64,000 nucleotides of DNA from Perca fluviatilis. Taxonomy: Eukaryota > Chordata > Actinopteri > Perciformes > Percidae. Below, in pieces: positions 37,860-49,403 of this stretch. The stretch's first letter is position 1, and the number at the start of each line of letters is the position of its first letter. Where the stretch lies: contig NC_053126.1 in NCBI RefSeq assembly GCF_010015445.1, forward strand, positions 23,617,169 to 23,681,168. The letters are read 5' to 3'. The notes under the pieces were generated by a model. It did not search any database. It saw only the letters and a program-made list of their open reading frames with translations, and had not been told where the DNA came from. The translations under genes were made by a program, and so were the position numbers.

Positions 37860-38130
37860 ATACAATGTATCTGTATAATCACCTAAAACTAGGAATGAGC
37901 CCTTCATATCTATATGCACCTTCTATAGAGCCCACCATGTTGCACCGCCATGTTTCTACAGTAGCCCAGAATGGACAAACCATACACCTGCACTACAGAG
38001 GGCCTTTCCCCTTTTGCACGTTACCTGAAGGTGGAAAGGGAGGGGTGAGGGAAGGGGTATTCAGTTGGTTGCAATCTGCCACCTCACCGCTAGATGCCAC
38101 TAAATCCTACACACTGCTCCTTTAAAGGAG
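37860..38130. repeat. Interspersed repeat fragment (CTCACCGCTAGATGCCACTAAA)
   Basis: Motifs GGAATGAGCCCTTCATATCT, CAGAGGGCCTTTCCCC, GGTTGCAATCTGCCACCTCA and CTACACACTGCTCCTTTAAA in order match a frequent teleost MITE-like repeat as I remember it. Ends are not clearly paired. Confidence 0.55.
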
Positions 38131-38166
38131 TTATGTGTAGGTTTGTGATGCATTAAGAACAGTACA

Positions 38167-38260
38167 GCAGCTTGCTGTGTACCTATTTAGAACGACAGCA
38201 TTTCCTTAACGTTATTGTTTATAGAAATGCAGTTGTTCTAAATAGGTACTGCAACTGCTG
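38167..38260. repeat. Imperfect inverted repeat, pre-miRNA-like hairpin
   Basis: Arms 38167-38204 and 38224-38260 with a 19-base loop. The core GTACCTATTTAGAAC (38179-38193) pairs perfectly with 38235-38249; the rest of the stem has scattered mismatches. This geometry fits either a small MITE or a microRNA-type hairpin, and transcription is unknown. Confidence 0.75.
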
Positions 38261-38581
38261 TATGGAGTCGCTGTAATTAAGCTTTAATCAGGACTACATG
38301 AAAACACTGTATTTCCAGAGCGACAAGTTCTCCATTATTGTACAACAAAATACTTCATTTATAAATCCACTTTAGAATGACACATTGAAGGTTTTTCTGA
38401 TGTGACGCCACTATCAGCAGGATTACTTAATAATTTGTCAGTGAGTAGTTATGAAATGAATCTGTTTTATGTATTTCATTTAAATGCAGGGTTGGCAACT
38501 ATTTCCAATATTCACTTTTTCCAGGGGGTTAGAAGGAGCCCCGAGGAGATGCTACTTTCAAATCTTGCTAGCTTTTCAACA
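38261..38581. other. Unique sequence, nothing recognised
   Basis: No supported feature. Confidence 0.4.
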
Positions 38582-38589
38582 TTACCAAC

Positions 38590-39915
38590 TAGGGTTGGGT
38601 ACCGAAACCCAGTGCTAATGCGGCACCGCTGCCTTAGCGATCGGTAACCCTACAGTCACATTAGCTACAAAAGACAGTGACACGCACTCGCTTGATGGGT
38701 GTTCCTGGGCGTGCCTAGCCTACTCCTAGTTGCTTGGCACAAGTAAACAGAAATCCTCTGGTGCTACCTTCAAGCACGTCCCCTCTGTATGTCTGTATAT
38801 CTGTATGAATATGGACCTGGAACGTGGACACCATTAAAATAAGTTTTTCCTCAATTTTCTCACAGCTTTGCGGAACTAAAGTTTGATCGATTTGTTTCTG
38901 TGAATGTTTAAAACGGTGATGCTTCTGTATCGATAGTAGCATGCTATTGCCTAGTATCTGCAAGAAGTCTTACAAGTCACTTCAGAGGTATTTTCAAGTC
39001 ACAAGAACGATGTTTTTGGATTTAAAAGTATTTATTTCTCGATAGGGGTAACAAAATACATGAGTTAAAATGCCAAACATATCAGATATATACAGAAATG
39101 CGATGTCCTGAAGCGTTTCCGCCATCTTGAATGATTTTCTTCGACTCGAGTAACCAACGTACATACGTCATGCTGCCCTCACGCTGCCTTCACTCCGATT
39201 GGCAGTCGCTTTGTTGCATCGCTCAGCTTTTGCATAAAATAGACTTCTTGTCTATTTTGGCCCCACCTTGCTCGGCAAGCTCGTCACTTGTTGCTGACAA
39301 ATGGCCACGCCCATTGAAAATGAATGGCAGCCTGCTGCTTTGTTGACTGAGGGAACACGGATTTCGGTGCCACTGAAATGCATGCGCTTTGATGCTCCAA
39401 AACAGAGGTTAGAAGCAACAGAAGCATTGCTGCATGGGACACTAGTTAATATTACACTTGGCAGCAGGTAACGTTAGCCTACCGTTAGATATAGCTGGAT
39501 TGAACAACAGTGTAAAGTGTGACTGTATTTCACTGTAGGGGATTCCAACACCAGGATTTACAACAGTGTGCAGCTGCCGTTGTCAGCAAAACAACTTGAA
39601 ACTGTTAAGCCTCATGGTGCATTCAAAGTTATTGTAAAATACCCTTTTCCCATCTAGTGGTGGTTTTCGTCATTTTAACAGTAATTTACTGGTGAAATAA
39701 GTTGTTATAAGATATTGTTATTACATTTTTAATAAATCATTAATTTTGACTATATGGCCTTAGCAATAACAAGCCATTCTTTAATGTCACCGACTGTGGT
39801 TTTGTGCTCTCTTTTTTTAATCGTTTTCTTTTAAGTATCGGTTTAGCACCGGCATCGTTTTTAAAAATCGTTTTAGCACCGGTATCTGAAAAAACCCAAA
39901 CGATGCCCAACCCAG
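38590..39915. mobile_element. hAT-type non-autonomous element (AGGGTTGGGTACCG ends)
   Basis: 1326 bp. The left end is TAGGGTTGGGTACCGAAACC. The right end is CGATGCCCAACCCAG, giving a degenerate inverted repeat with GGGTTGGG conserved. The flanks are identical TTACCAAC copies (38582-38589 and 39916-39923), an 8-bp hAT target duplication. Subterminal TTTAGCACCGG repeats occur twice near the right end (39843-39853 and 39873-39883). No frame encodes a recognisable transposase; ORFs of 71 and 83 codons lack family motifs. Confidence 0.85.
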
Positions 39916-40041
39916 TTACCAACTCTGGCTTTAATGTTAATTTGTATAGGGACAAGTATGTAGCATAAACCAATGGCACACACCACAGCATTTATAGCCC
40001 TAGCTAATTTGTAATGCCCAGCCCTAGATGGGCCTTTAATA

Positions 40042-41670
40042 CAGTGCCTTGCGAAAGTATTCGGCCCCCTTGAACGTTTCGACCTTTTGCCACATTTCAG
40101 GCCTCAAACATAAAGATATAAAACTGTAATTTTTTGTGAAGAATCAACAACAAGTGGGTCCCAATTATGAAGTGGAACGAAATTCATTGGCTATTTCAAA
40201 CTTTTTTAACAAATAAAAAACTGAAAAGGGCGGTAAAATTATTCAGCCCCTTTACTTTCAATGCAGCAAAACTCTCCAGAAATTCAGTGAGGATCTCTGA
40301 ATGATCCAATGTTGACCTAAATGACTAATGATGATAAATAGAATCCAGCTGTGTGTAATCAAGTCTCTCGTATAAATGCACCTGCTCTGTGATAGTCTCA
40401 GAGGTCCGTGTAAAAAGCGCGAGAGAGCATCATGAAGAACAAGGAACACACCAGGCAGGTCCGAGATACTGTTGTGGAGAAGTTTAAAGCCGGATTTGGA
40501 TACAAAAAGATTTCCCAAGCTTTAAACATCCCAAGGAGCACTGTGCAAGCGATAATATTGAAATGGAAGGAGTATCAGACCACTACAAATCTACGAAGAC
40601 CCGGCCGTCCCTCTAAACTTTCAGCTCATACAATGAGAAGACTGATCAGAGATGCAGCCAAGAGGCCCATGATCACTCTGGATGAACTGCAGAGACCTAC
40701 AGCTGAGGTGGGAGACTCTGTCCATAGGACAACAATCAGTCGTATACTGCACAAATCTGGCCTTTATGGAAGAGTGGCAAGAAGAAAGCCATTTCTTAAA
40801 GATATCCATAAAAAGTGTCGTTTAAAGTTTGCCAAAAGCCACCTGGGAGACACACCAAACATGTGGAAGAAGGTGCTGTGGTCAGATGAAACCAAAATCA
40901 AACTTTTTGGCAACAATGCAAAACGTTATGTTTGGCGTAAAAGCAACACCGCTCATCACCCTGAACACACCATCCCCACTGTCAAACATGGTGGTGGCAG
41001 CATCATGGTTTGGGCCTGCTTTTCTTCAGCAGGGACAGGGAAGATGGTTAAAATTGATGGGAAGATGGATGGAGCCAAATACAGGACCATTCTGGAAGAA
41101 AACCTGATGGAGTCTGCAAAAGACCTGAGACTGGGACGGAGATTTGTCTTCCAACAAGACAATGATCCAAAACATAAAGCAAAATCTACAATGGAATGGT
41201 TCACAAATAAACATATCCAGGTGTTAGAATGACCAAGTCAAAGTCCAGACCTGAATCCAATCGAGAATCTGTGGAAAGAACTGAAAACTGCTGTTCACAA
41301 ACGCTCTCCATCCAACCTCACTGAGCTCGAGCTGTTTTGCAAGGAGGAATGGGCAAAAATGTCAGTCTGTCGATGTGCAAAACTGATAGAGACATACCCC
41401 AAGCGACTTACAGCTGTAATCACAGCAAAAGGTGGCGCTACAAAGTATTAACTTAAGGGGGCTGAATAATTTTGCACGCCCAATATTTCAGTTTTTTATT
41501 TGTTTAAAAGGTTTGAAATATCCAATAAATTTCGTTCCACTTCATGATTGTGTCCCACTTGTTGTTGATTCTTCACAAAAAATTACAGTTTTATATCTTT
41601 ATGTTTGAGGCCTGAAATGTGGCAAAAGGTCGAAAAGTTCAAGGGGGCCGAATACTTTCGCAAGGCACTG
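40042..41670 (+). mobile_element. Near-intact Tc1/mariner element
   Basis: 1629 bp flanked by TA (40040-40041 and 41671-41672). The ends are CAGTGCCTTGCGAAAGTATT and its exact complement. The terminal inverted repeats run about 210 bp (40042-40254 and 41455-41670) and differ at roughly a dozen sites by eye, so the copy looks fairly young. The transposase frame lies between them with no frameshift and one premature stop. Confidence 0.97.
40432..41451 (+). pseudogene. Tc1-like DD34E transposase with one premature stop
   Basis: DDE transposase for cut-and-paste transposition at TA sites. The frame runs 340 codons from ATG 40432 to TAA 41449-41451, the full length for the family. The only break is TGA at codon 267 (41230-41232), where relatives have Trp in the block before PSQSPDLNPIE. 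Residues 1-120 hold two helix-turn-helix regions and an AT-hook-like RRPGRPSK (55-62). The catalytic residues are Asp152 (LWSDETK), Asp243 (QQDNDPKH) and Glu278 (NPIENLW); 243 and 278 are 34 apart, giving DD34E. HGGGSIMVW (186-194) is the conserved glycine box. The stop lies 11 codons before Glu278, so a truncated product would be catalytically dead. No other frameshift or stop was found to the end (KGGATKY). Confidence 0.95.
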
Positions 41671-41672
41671 TA

Positions 41673-43719
41673 CATACAAACTCAACAACAAATACATAAG
41701 AGACAGTACAAAACACAATCACAACAATAGGGAAAACACAAGACTCAGAACTCAACAAGAAAATACAAACAAAACAACATGACAAGAAGCACTATATCAT
41801 TCATGACCACATGACTAATCCCTTGACATGACAGCACTCTGATTAGGGTTAGGTTTATGTAACCATTGTGCCTCAGGGTTAAAATGATTATTTCATTAAG
41901 GTTGGGGTACCTTCGTTGTCGTCATAGTTACAGTAATTACCACGTGGTCAGGGATAAGCATGTTCATTGTTAAAAGAAACCCATGTTGACTGGAAGCACT
42001 GGACAGCTATCTTAACTAGTTACTTTGCTAATAATCATGTTAAATACAAATTATATTAAAAATATGTTATAGATAGATTTAATTATAGATTAAACTACCA
42101 AGCTATATATATTAGTAAATTAGTCCAGTTACATATGGAATGCATAATGAGTACTTCTACACTTAAGTAGCTGCATCATATTTCTGCTGGCTTATTTCAC
42201 TACGACACAACGTTTTTTTTAATGTGGAGACTTGTTATTCCCAAATTTGTAAGAAGACATAGAAAATAAGTTTAATTATGTCACATTTCAGTCCAAGAGA
42301 AATAGAATGCACCTCACACAGATACACACTCTGCCAGATGAAGCTAGCCTTATTGCGCTGGGCTGTTACTCTCAAGCATTGCCGTTAAATGTGCCCAGCT
42401 TTATGCTGACATTGTTCCCTTTTTTTTTCCTTTAGTGTTTCTTGCGGTGGGACTTTAAACTAAGACACCAAAGCAATTTCTTTTTCCGAATGAATTTCTC
42501 TAAATGGAGATATGAAGCCTCTTAACTGTTTGAAAATACATTTATTTCTTGTCAGTATGCCTCCCCTGAAAGAGTATTCATCTTTCCAATAAGATAAATT
42601 CCCACTGCACAAACTTCGTTCATTAAACCTCCGAGATTCATTCAGGTTTATTTTTAGAGAGAGATATTCTTTGTTACACTGTATTTGATTTTCCACACAG
42701 TCTAGTGGGTTTTATTCTGTTGCTGGGGGTACGCTCGAGCACTTGTGTTTCCTTGGAACAAACACGAGATGAGGTTAGGGTTGATCTCCTCAACAGTGGC
42801 TTTCAGTGCATTTAAACATTCCGGTCCAGGGACACCAGTGTCATCTTGACTAGTATTCCTTTGTCAGGCGCCTTTTAAAGGACTCTGTGGCGTTCATACA
42901 TCCAACCGTGTATTTTTTGTGGTCCCTGACAACATAGATGTGTGTAGGTCAAGCTTGTCTTTGTCTTCACAAGCACTTACTTGTTTGATTTACCCAATCA
43001 AATTCTTTCAAATCCAATTTAATTGGTATTTTATTATTTTAACTGTCTTGAGTTATAGAACAAATTGAAAGTTTTAGCAAAAGGAAAGAAAATACAAAAC
43101 ACAAAAGACCTGGGACAATAGCAGCAAGATAGTCTGTGCCAACTTTTCAATTGCAAAGGATCTTCTTTGCTCATGTGGAATAGCTACTGATAAACCAAAG
43201 CTCCCACTCGCCCTTATAAAACATGCCAAATCTGTTCTTTGTTTATGGCAGTCTTGTGGAGGATTTGTCTGTATGATACTTTGTTTGCTTTGTGTTACGT
43301 TTCCCCCCCACCACTCTAAACCCCAAATACTTTCACATAATCGAGAAGCAGCGGGTGTCCAATGAAGATACTGCATTTGCAAAATGTTTTTGTCACTACA
43401 TTGTTAACTTCTCCAGATGCAAATGTATGCAAATGTCCCCCAAAAAAACACTACAAGGCACCTCCATATGAGAATTGGCCTGAAAGAAAATACGACACAG
43501 CCCATCACTTTGCACCCACCAAGCTACTGCTTGCATGTGGAAATTAGAAATATTTCAGCAAAAATGGCACAAATGTCACAGGCAGACGGGAGGACAACAT
43601 AAAACAAACTGTAATGTGTTGCATTTCACGACTCTTAATTGACTTTTTGTTCTCTACCCTCTTTTCTTTTCCTCTTAATTTTCAATTCACAAGAAATATA
43701 GCCATAAACCTCAGGCAAA
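41673..43719. other. Unique sequence, nothing recognised
   Basis: AT-rich; two GATTAGGGTTAGG-like fragments near 41842 and 42774 are too short to call telomeric. No gene supported. Confidence 0.45.
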
Positions 43720-44110
43720 AAAAACCTGTGAAGCCCAAACCTGGAGGCCATTCTTATTCATTAGAGCAGCTCGCAGTGTTTTTGGCTGTCACTGCCACGG
43801 AGGGGTCTGTCCATGGCTGCAGCTGACATCTGTTGGCATAATGTTGCGTCCAGGGCTGTGATAGGCAACAGGAACTGATTTATAAGGTTCCCTGTTTAAG
43901 TGGGTGTCTTAAGGTAATTATAAACTAGTGGGGGGGTTGCTACTAATTGCACCTTCCCTGATCTGTAATGAAGGCCAAACAGCATGAATGAGCCCATCCT
44001 GCGCGTCTCAGGCAGCGGCGGAGCAAAGGCAGCTGAGCTTGACCAGTTAGTGTTGGTTTAGCTCTGGGCTGAAGCTCCTCACCTGCTGTTCTGCCGCGTC
44101 TTTAGCCAAT
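43720..44110. promoter_or_regulatory. Information-rich unique block, candidate conserved non-coding region
   Basis: GC-balanced, non-repetitive sequence (for example CTGTCACTGCCACGGAGGGG and GGCAGCGGCGGAGCAAAGGC) with TAATTATAAACTAG near 43915. No coding frame with domain features. Confidence 0.25.
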
Positions 44111-45045
44111 TTCTCTTGAGTAATTAACTGTGATGCCACATATGGTGCAATGGTGGAAAGTGCGATCGGTGGCGGATGTAGAGGAGTCGAAGAGAAACCC
44201 TAAATGCGGGAACCCTGCGGTGACCAAAGCTCCAAACACCCAGAGCGAGCATAAATGGGATGTCTGGAAAATTCTTTTGACATGCACAATTAAAAACAAA
44301 TGTTGTTTCCACATGACACAAATGAGCGTAATTAATCACTGAGCAAATGAATTATTAGGAAGATTAGAAAACGAGGTAGATTAAGTACACAAATGAGGCT
44401 TGAATTTTTAACAATATTTGTATCAGCTGATTAAGATGTTGTAGAAAGAGAGCAAATTCTGCCAACACACGACCAAGTCATTTTACATGCATTATGCATT
44501 GGAAAAGTCATGTTGCAAAGATGAGCAAAGCTTACCAAAATAATGAAGAGCTGCGCACACAATTTACCCCATTTCTTGAGTCTGCAGCAAATGTTGAGAT
44601 TGACAGAAATCCAAAAAAAAGCTTTAGATATGTTCTCCAAATATCCATAAAGCCTCTAACAAACAAACAAATCTGTAGCATCTCTTTGCATTTGTTTAGT
44701 GCATTTCAAGACATAATTACTTGCAAGGAGGATAACCCTAATACTGTAGCATCATTGTGGAGGACAGCAGCATTTCCTGGTTTGAGAGAGTGCTAGAGGG
44801 TCAGGGGGACATCCTGAGCCAGTGAAAGTCAAGTATACCAAAAGCAACTTTATCTACGAAAATGTATCTATTTAATTTAACACAAAATGGTTTAACGCTA
44901 GAAAGGCCAGCATTCCATTTACTCCTAAAACCGCCAAGCGGGTCATTTTTACCGCGTTGCCAGGCTACCGGCCGTATTGTGAATGCTGAGCGAAGCAATA
45001 TATAGCGGTATAAATGATCATATTTTCATTTTCTTTTTTTGATAA
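44111..45045. other. Unique sequence; possible repeat edge near 44895-45010
   Basis: ACCGCCAAGCGGGTCATTTT near 44930-44949 resembles part of a piggyBac-derived fish repeat, but no ends are visible. The remainder shows nothing. Confidence 0.35.
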
Positions 45046-45347
45046 CTCTGCAAACCCTTGGTGTTCTCTCAATGAGCTTCATGAGGTAGTCACCTGAAAT
45101 GGTTTTCACTTCACAGGTGTGCTTTGTCAGGGTTAATTAGTGGAATTTTTACCCTTATTAATAAAAAAGCAAAGGGTGGCTACTTTGAAGAATCTAAAAT
45201 ATAAGACATGTTTTCAGTTATTTCACACTTTTTTGTTAAGTATATAATTCCATATGTGTTCATTCATAGTTTTGATGCCTTCAGTGAGAATCTACAATGT
45301 AAATAGTCATGCAAATAAAAAGGAAACACATTGAATGAGAAGGTGTG

Positions 45348-45351
<4 letters not shown>
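45046..45351 (+). mobile_element. Rearranged fragment of the 8.4-kb Tc1 family
   Basis: The right 190 bp match the right end of the element at 8367-9973 (GCAAAGGGTGGCTACTTTGA to GAATGAGAAGGTGTGTCCA). The left 115 bp (TCTGCAAACCCTTGGTGTTC to CCCTTATTAAT) match the reverse complement of about 9645-9768, so this internal piece is inverted relative to that element. The terminal 20 bp and the TA target are missing; the sequence runs straight into a (TA)n array. Confidence 0.85.

Positions 45352-45390
<39 letters not shown>
45352..45390. repeat. (TA)n microsatellite
   Basis: About 39 bp of TA fused to the broken end of the Tc1 fragment. Confidence 0.97.
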
Positions 45391-45393
<3 letters not shown>

Positions 45394-46139
45394 TATTAAG
45401 GTTAGGTAAATGGCTATGTAACCTTGTCTAGCTGTGATTAAGTATGAATAATCTGTATTATTATTATTAACGCTTTTAATTAAATGAATTGGAGAATAAA
45501 TGTATAAATGTGAGAGTGGTAATGTTTCTATGGAACAGTAATTATATTTTTGAAGTTTCCCAGATGGATTTGTGACTTTCATAATTAATAGGAAATGACA
45601 ACATTTCTGTTATTTCCCATTTCAGAAACGGGCACTAAGCACTGCTGTATATTTAATAAACTATTTTCTTTTCATAGAATACATGATGATGTTCAGGAAT
45701 GATTTTGGTAATAGATGGTTTGTCATTCAAGATGGCTGTTGTATAAAACAGACGGGGTATTAAAACAGGGAGGTGAGGCTGTGTTTAAGCTCTGAGTTAC
45801 AGAGGAAGAGTTTCTGTTGAGTGAGTGACACAAAAGCAAGATTAGGGGATCAAGTGCTGAAAGATGAGAGAGGAATTTAGTGGAATTGACGGCACATTCA
45901 AGGGTTTCCGAGAGGAAGGGAAGACAAGAGACAGGGCGATAATTTTAGAGATTTGAAGGGTCAAGATTAAGCTGCCTGATAATAAGCCGAGTGAAATGAA
46001 CCAATTTTGAAAATATATGCTGATGCAGTGTGGCCAGGGGGAGGAAGACAAAGAGGGTTGTCACTGCTTCCACAAATGACTTCAGACAACAGGCTTTTTG
46101 AAATATTGGATTGTACAGTCAGACTGCCGCACTATATTT
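45391..46139. other. Unique sequence, nothing recognised
   Basis: No supported feature. Confidence 0.4.
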
Positions 46140-46760
46140 ATGCACAGATCATATTCGAAAAGGCTGCATTAGGTCTCCTGCGCGCTGCCATTTCTTCACG
46201 GTAAATGTGAAGGACCAATAAACAATCCAGATTTTTTTCCGTGGCTGTAATTAGCCAATCGTTTCTAATAGTGTCCATAGCAATGCATTTTCATGGCAGT
46301 GTCATTTCTACCGTGGGCAATATGCCCCGAAGTGTAATTTCTGCCTGAGCGTTTAGACACAGAGCTATCGATTGCATTCAGTGAATGATCTGCTCAGAAA
46401 CCCATCATCTACTTTAATAATGTCACTCACCGCCACATTCTCTCTGCTTGGTTTCCATTAATAGCCGGCCTACGTGACATTGTCAACATTCACTGCTCAA
46501 ACAACAGGGTCTTTCAAGCGTGGCTGGTTCGCAATCGGGTCATTTAATCAATTTATACAATTGAACCTATTTAACATATTGATATGCCGTTACCCTGTAA
46601 TGTGAGTGGCCTTTTATCCCCTCAAGTTAGGAAACTCAAAGGGAGCTTTTTCAGATCTTCTGCCGTTATTTATCATGTGACATTTAGCTGGGCCTTGATG
46701 GCAGCGGCTCTCCACTTTAATTAAAGGTTCAACCTCTTCACTGGATGACAAATTGACTGG
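46140..46760. promoter_or_regulatory. Information-rich unique block, candidate conserved non-coding region
   Basis: About 600 bp without repeats or coding frame. It has many short transcription-factor-like words (CCATTAATAGCC, TGTAATTAGCCAATCG, TTTAATCAATTTATAC) and balanced composition. This is among the most CNE-like stretches in the window by eye. Confidence 0.3.
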
Positions 46761-48458
46761 TTTGTGCCTTGGAAAAGTGGTGGAACATGTCTAGTCCACC
46801 CTGCACCTCACTAACATCAGGGAGAGGGAGGTGGAGCTGGCATTTTAGTCGTCACCACCGAGGGAGGTCAGAGAATTAGCCAGATTATCTGCCGCTCCAC
46901 CCTCTTGGACTGAATAGAACAAAACTATGTTCATCTTTTATCGGTTCTGTTATAAGCTTCTTTTTCAGGGGAAAAAGCACAGATCATAAAATGGATGTTT
47001 TTTTCTTTTTCTTTGTCTTTATTATTTCCTCCTTGTGCCATTCTTTTGTTAAGTTTCTTTTGACCTTCTGTTTGTGCAGATGCGAGATCTGCAATTCGGT
47101 CGGTAGCGGCGAATGGCTAATGGTCCATCCCCCGGTTATTTTACGGCAGGCTGGAGAATATGTCCACTTTGCATGGTTCCCTTCTTCCATTTTTCAAACT
47201 TCGCCTGAGTTGGGGGTGACACAGCTTGAAACGGGTTTCAGGAGAAGCAGCAACACAAATGGAAGAGTAGGCCCAGATGATACAATCACTTTGTTCAGCA
47301 TGAACACTTCTGCAAACATGTTTTTTGGGGGGGGGGGGGTCGGGTGGGAGGCAGGCGCCAAGGCTTCTGTGTAAGATGAGATGGTGTAAACAGGCAGATT
47401 GGCTCTCTTCTCAACGTTAGCTCCTTGAGATTTCATGCTGGCTGGATTTATAGAGAGTCACAGTGCAGAGGAATCTGCCTTGGGCTCCTCTGGGTCCTGT
47501 ATCAAAGAGAGCACAGAGCTGTGAACTTCAGATGATAAACCAAATATAAATCTATAAAAAAGAAATGAATACATTTTACCATCTTAAAAAATTGAGGCCC
47601 ACCTTTTTATGGTGGCTTTCACATTGAAGTAATGCTGCCTCCTCAGCCTTCATGTTTATCATACGGTATACTCGCATATTTTACCGTTATTGTTTTTTAT
47701 GTTTGGAAATGACTTTTGGTTGTTATCAAACTATTTATATAATATTATTTTAGGTTTTTTTTATGCAATTGAAGCTGCACCTCTCCAACAGAGGTACTAT
47801 AAAAAAAAAAATTGTAGTCAAAAATTTAACAGCACTATTACTATCTAGGTCATTTCAATTAAACAATTAACACAAATGTAATCTTAAGTACAATATACAT
47901 AAGACTTGGAATATGGTGACCTGCCTAAAGGTGTTTTTCAAGAATAAATGCACACTTTTATTATTATAATTATGTCACTTCATATAATATCAGTTCATTC
48001 TGGTCCAAATCTAAAAACTGTGACAAACCTGTGACATGGCTTTAGTGCCATAGAGTATGAGTAATGTTTATTCCAATCTGGGCCACGTGCCCCTATCAAA
48101 ATATAGAAATACAGAAATCAACTCTTGGCGATGTGGAAATTTCTGGTTCATTGTTCTCAACTGCCACAGATGGTGTGAATCCTCATATTACATAATGTCA
48201 TCCACAATTCATAGAACTGCAGTTACACTTGTAGTTTGAATTCCTGAACCCGCAAACGCACAGTATTCTCAGTTTGCAGCCAAAACGGTGCAAACCATTT
48301 CCCAATAATCCAAATTCTACTGAAATTACCACAAAGACGATTGTTAACTTCAGTTAAATCTCTGCCATACCTGCATACTGTTTATATCTTTCTCCAGGTA
48401 ATTGTTCAGGTATTATGTTTACTAAAATGTGCATAAAAAAACTAATTATCCCTAAAGC
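46761..48458. other. Unique sequence, nothing recognised
   Basis: A G run of about 12 at 47327-47338 and A runs near 47801-47811. A 127-codon frame at 46991-47374 starts in a T-rich poly-Phe stretch and has no recognisable domain. Confidence 0.4.
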
Positions 48459-48466
48459 TATAGGTG

Positions 48467-48884
48467 CAGTGGTTGTATACCTTACTTGAGTTCTTTTCAT
48501 GCCACTTTCTACTTCTACTACGTTACACTTCAGAGAGAAATATTGTACTTTTTACTCCACTACATTAATCTGACAGCTTTAGATACTAGTTACTTTACAC
48601 ATTAAGACTTTTGCGCCCACAACGCATGTAGTTTATAAAATACGATGTTTTATTATAAATAAAACTACCCAAAAATAGACCTACAAGTACAGCTGAAATT
48701 ACTTTTTTGCTGTTTTGATCGTTTCCAGTTTTCTAAAATGTGAGGATTTTTCTGCATTGAGTACTTTTAATACTTTAAGTAAATTTTGCTGATGATACTT
48801 ACATACTTTTACTTAAGTAACTTTTTACAGTGTGGTATTAGTACTTTTACTTAGTAAAGGATCTGAATACCTCTTCCACCGCTG
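48467..48884 (-). mobile_element. hAT-type MITE (CAGTGGTGGAA family), copy 2 (inverted)
   Basis: 418 bp. The left end is CAGTGGTTGTA and the right end CTTCCACCGCTG. The interior (TTTACTCCACTACATTAATC, ACTTTTACTTAAGTAACTTT) is the reverse complement of 14468-14980 in order. The flanks TATAGGTG (48459-48466) and ACTAGGTG (48885-48892) match at 6 of 8 positions, consistent with an aged hAT target duplication. Confidence 0.88.
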
Positions 48885-48892
48885 ACTAGGTG

Positions 48893-49334
48893 TGAAGTTG
48901 GTCATTAATGGCAGCAAAGGGGGGATCATTTGTTGGTATATTATCAAAATACCAAAGCGGTAAGTAGGCAGGAGAAGCAGCTTGTCCCTCAGCGCAGCAG
49001 AATGGACGAGGACCGATTGAGGGGCCGCGGCTCCTAATAACAGTCCGGCGCAGAAAGGGACAGTTGTCTCGGCTATAAGCCCTATTTCCTTGACAGCCCC
49101 TGGGATCCCTTTGTCCTGTTGCAAACTATTCTGAAGGAAGGACATTTAATTGCCCGGCACACACTAATGAGTTTGCAAACTAATTAAAGGGGGTATATTA
49201 CGCCCTGTGGAGGCCCACATCACTAAGAAAGCCAGGGACATCTTTAATGAGGAGCCTTGATAACCCTTCAAAGGAGGAATGTGTAGTGTCTGTAATGATG
49301 CCCAGGGTAAAGCCGAGCATAGCCAGGGAAAAGA
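48893..49334. promoter_or_regulatory. Unique block with homeodomain-type words, candidate conserved non-coding region
   Basis: Non-repetitive; includes GGACATTTAATTGCCCGG, CTAATGAGTTTGCAAACTAA and TTAAAGGGGG. No coding frame with domain features (a 106-codon minus frame at 48825-49145 spans the MITE edge and is chance). Confidence 0.25.
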
Positions 49335-49335
49335 G

Positions 49336-49375
<40 letters not shown>

Positions 49376-49403
49376 TGTGTGGTGTGTGTGTGTGTGTGTG
49401 TGG
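49335..49403 (+). repeat. Compound microsatellite (GTGC)n then (GT)n
   Basis: About ten GTGC/GCGT units followed by about ten GT units. It yields Ala-Arg-Val-Cys type open frames in all frames, none of them genes. Confidence 0.97.

Noticed and set aside
46991..47374. 127-codon plus-strand open frame with an acceptor-like GTGCAG inside.
   Set aside because: It begins in a poly-T (Phe) tract, ends in a G-run (Gly) and shows no domain, splice donor or family residues.
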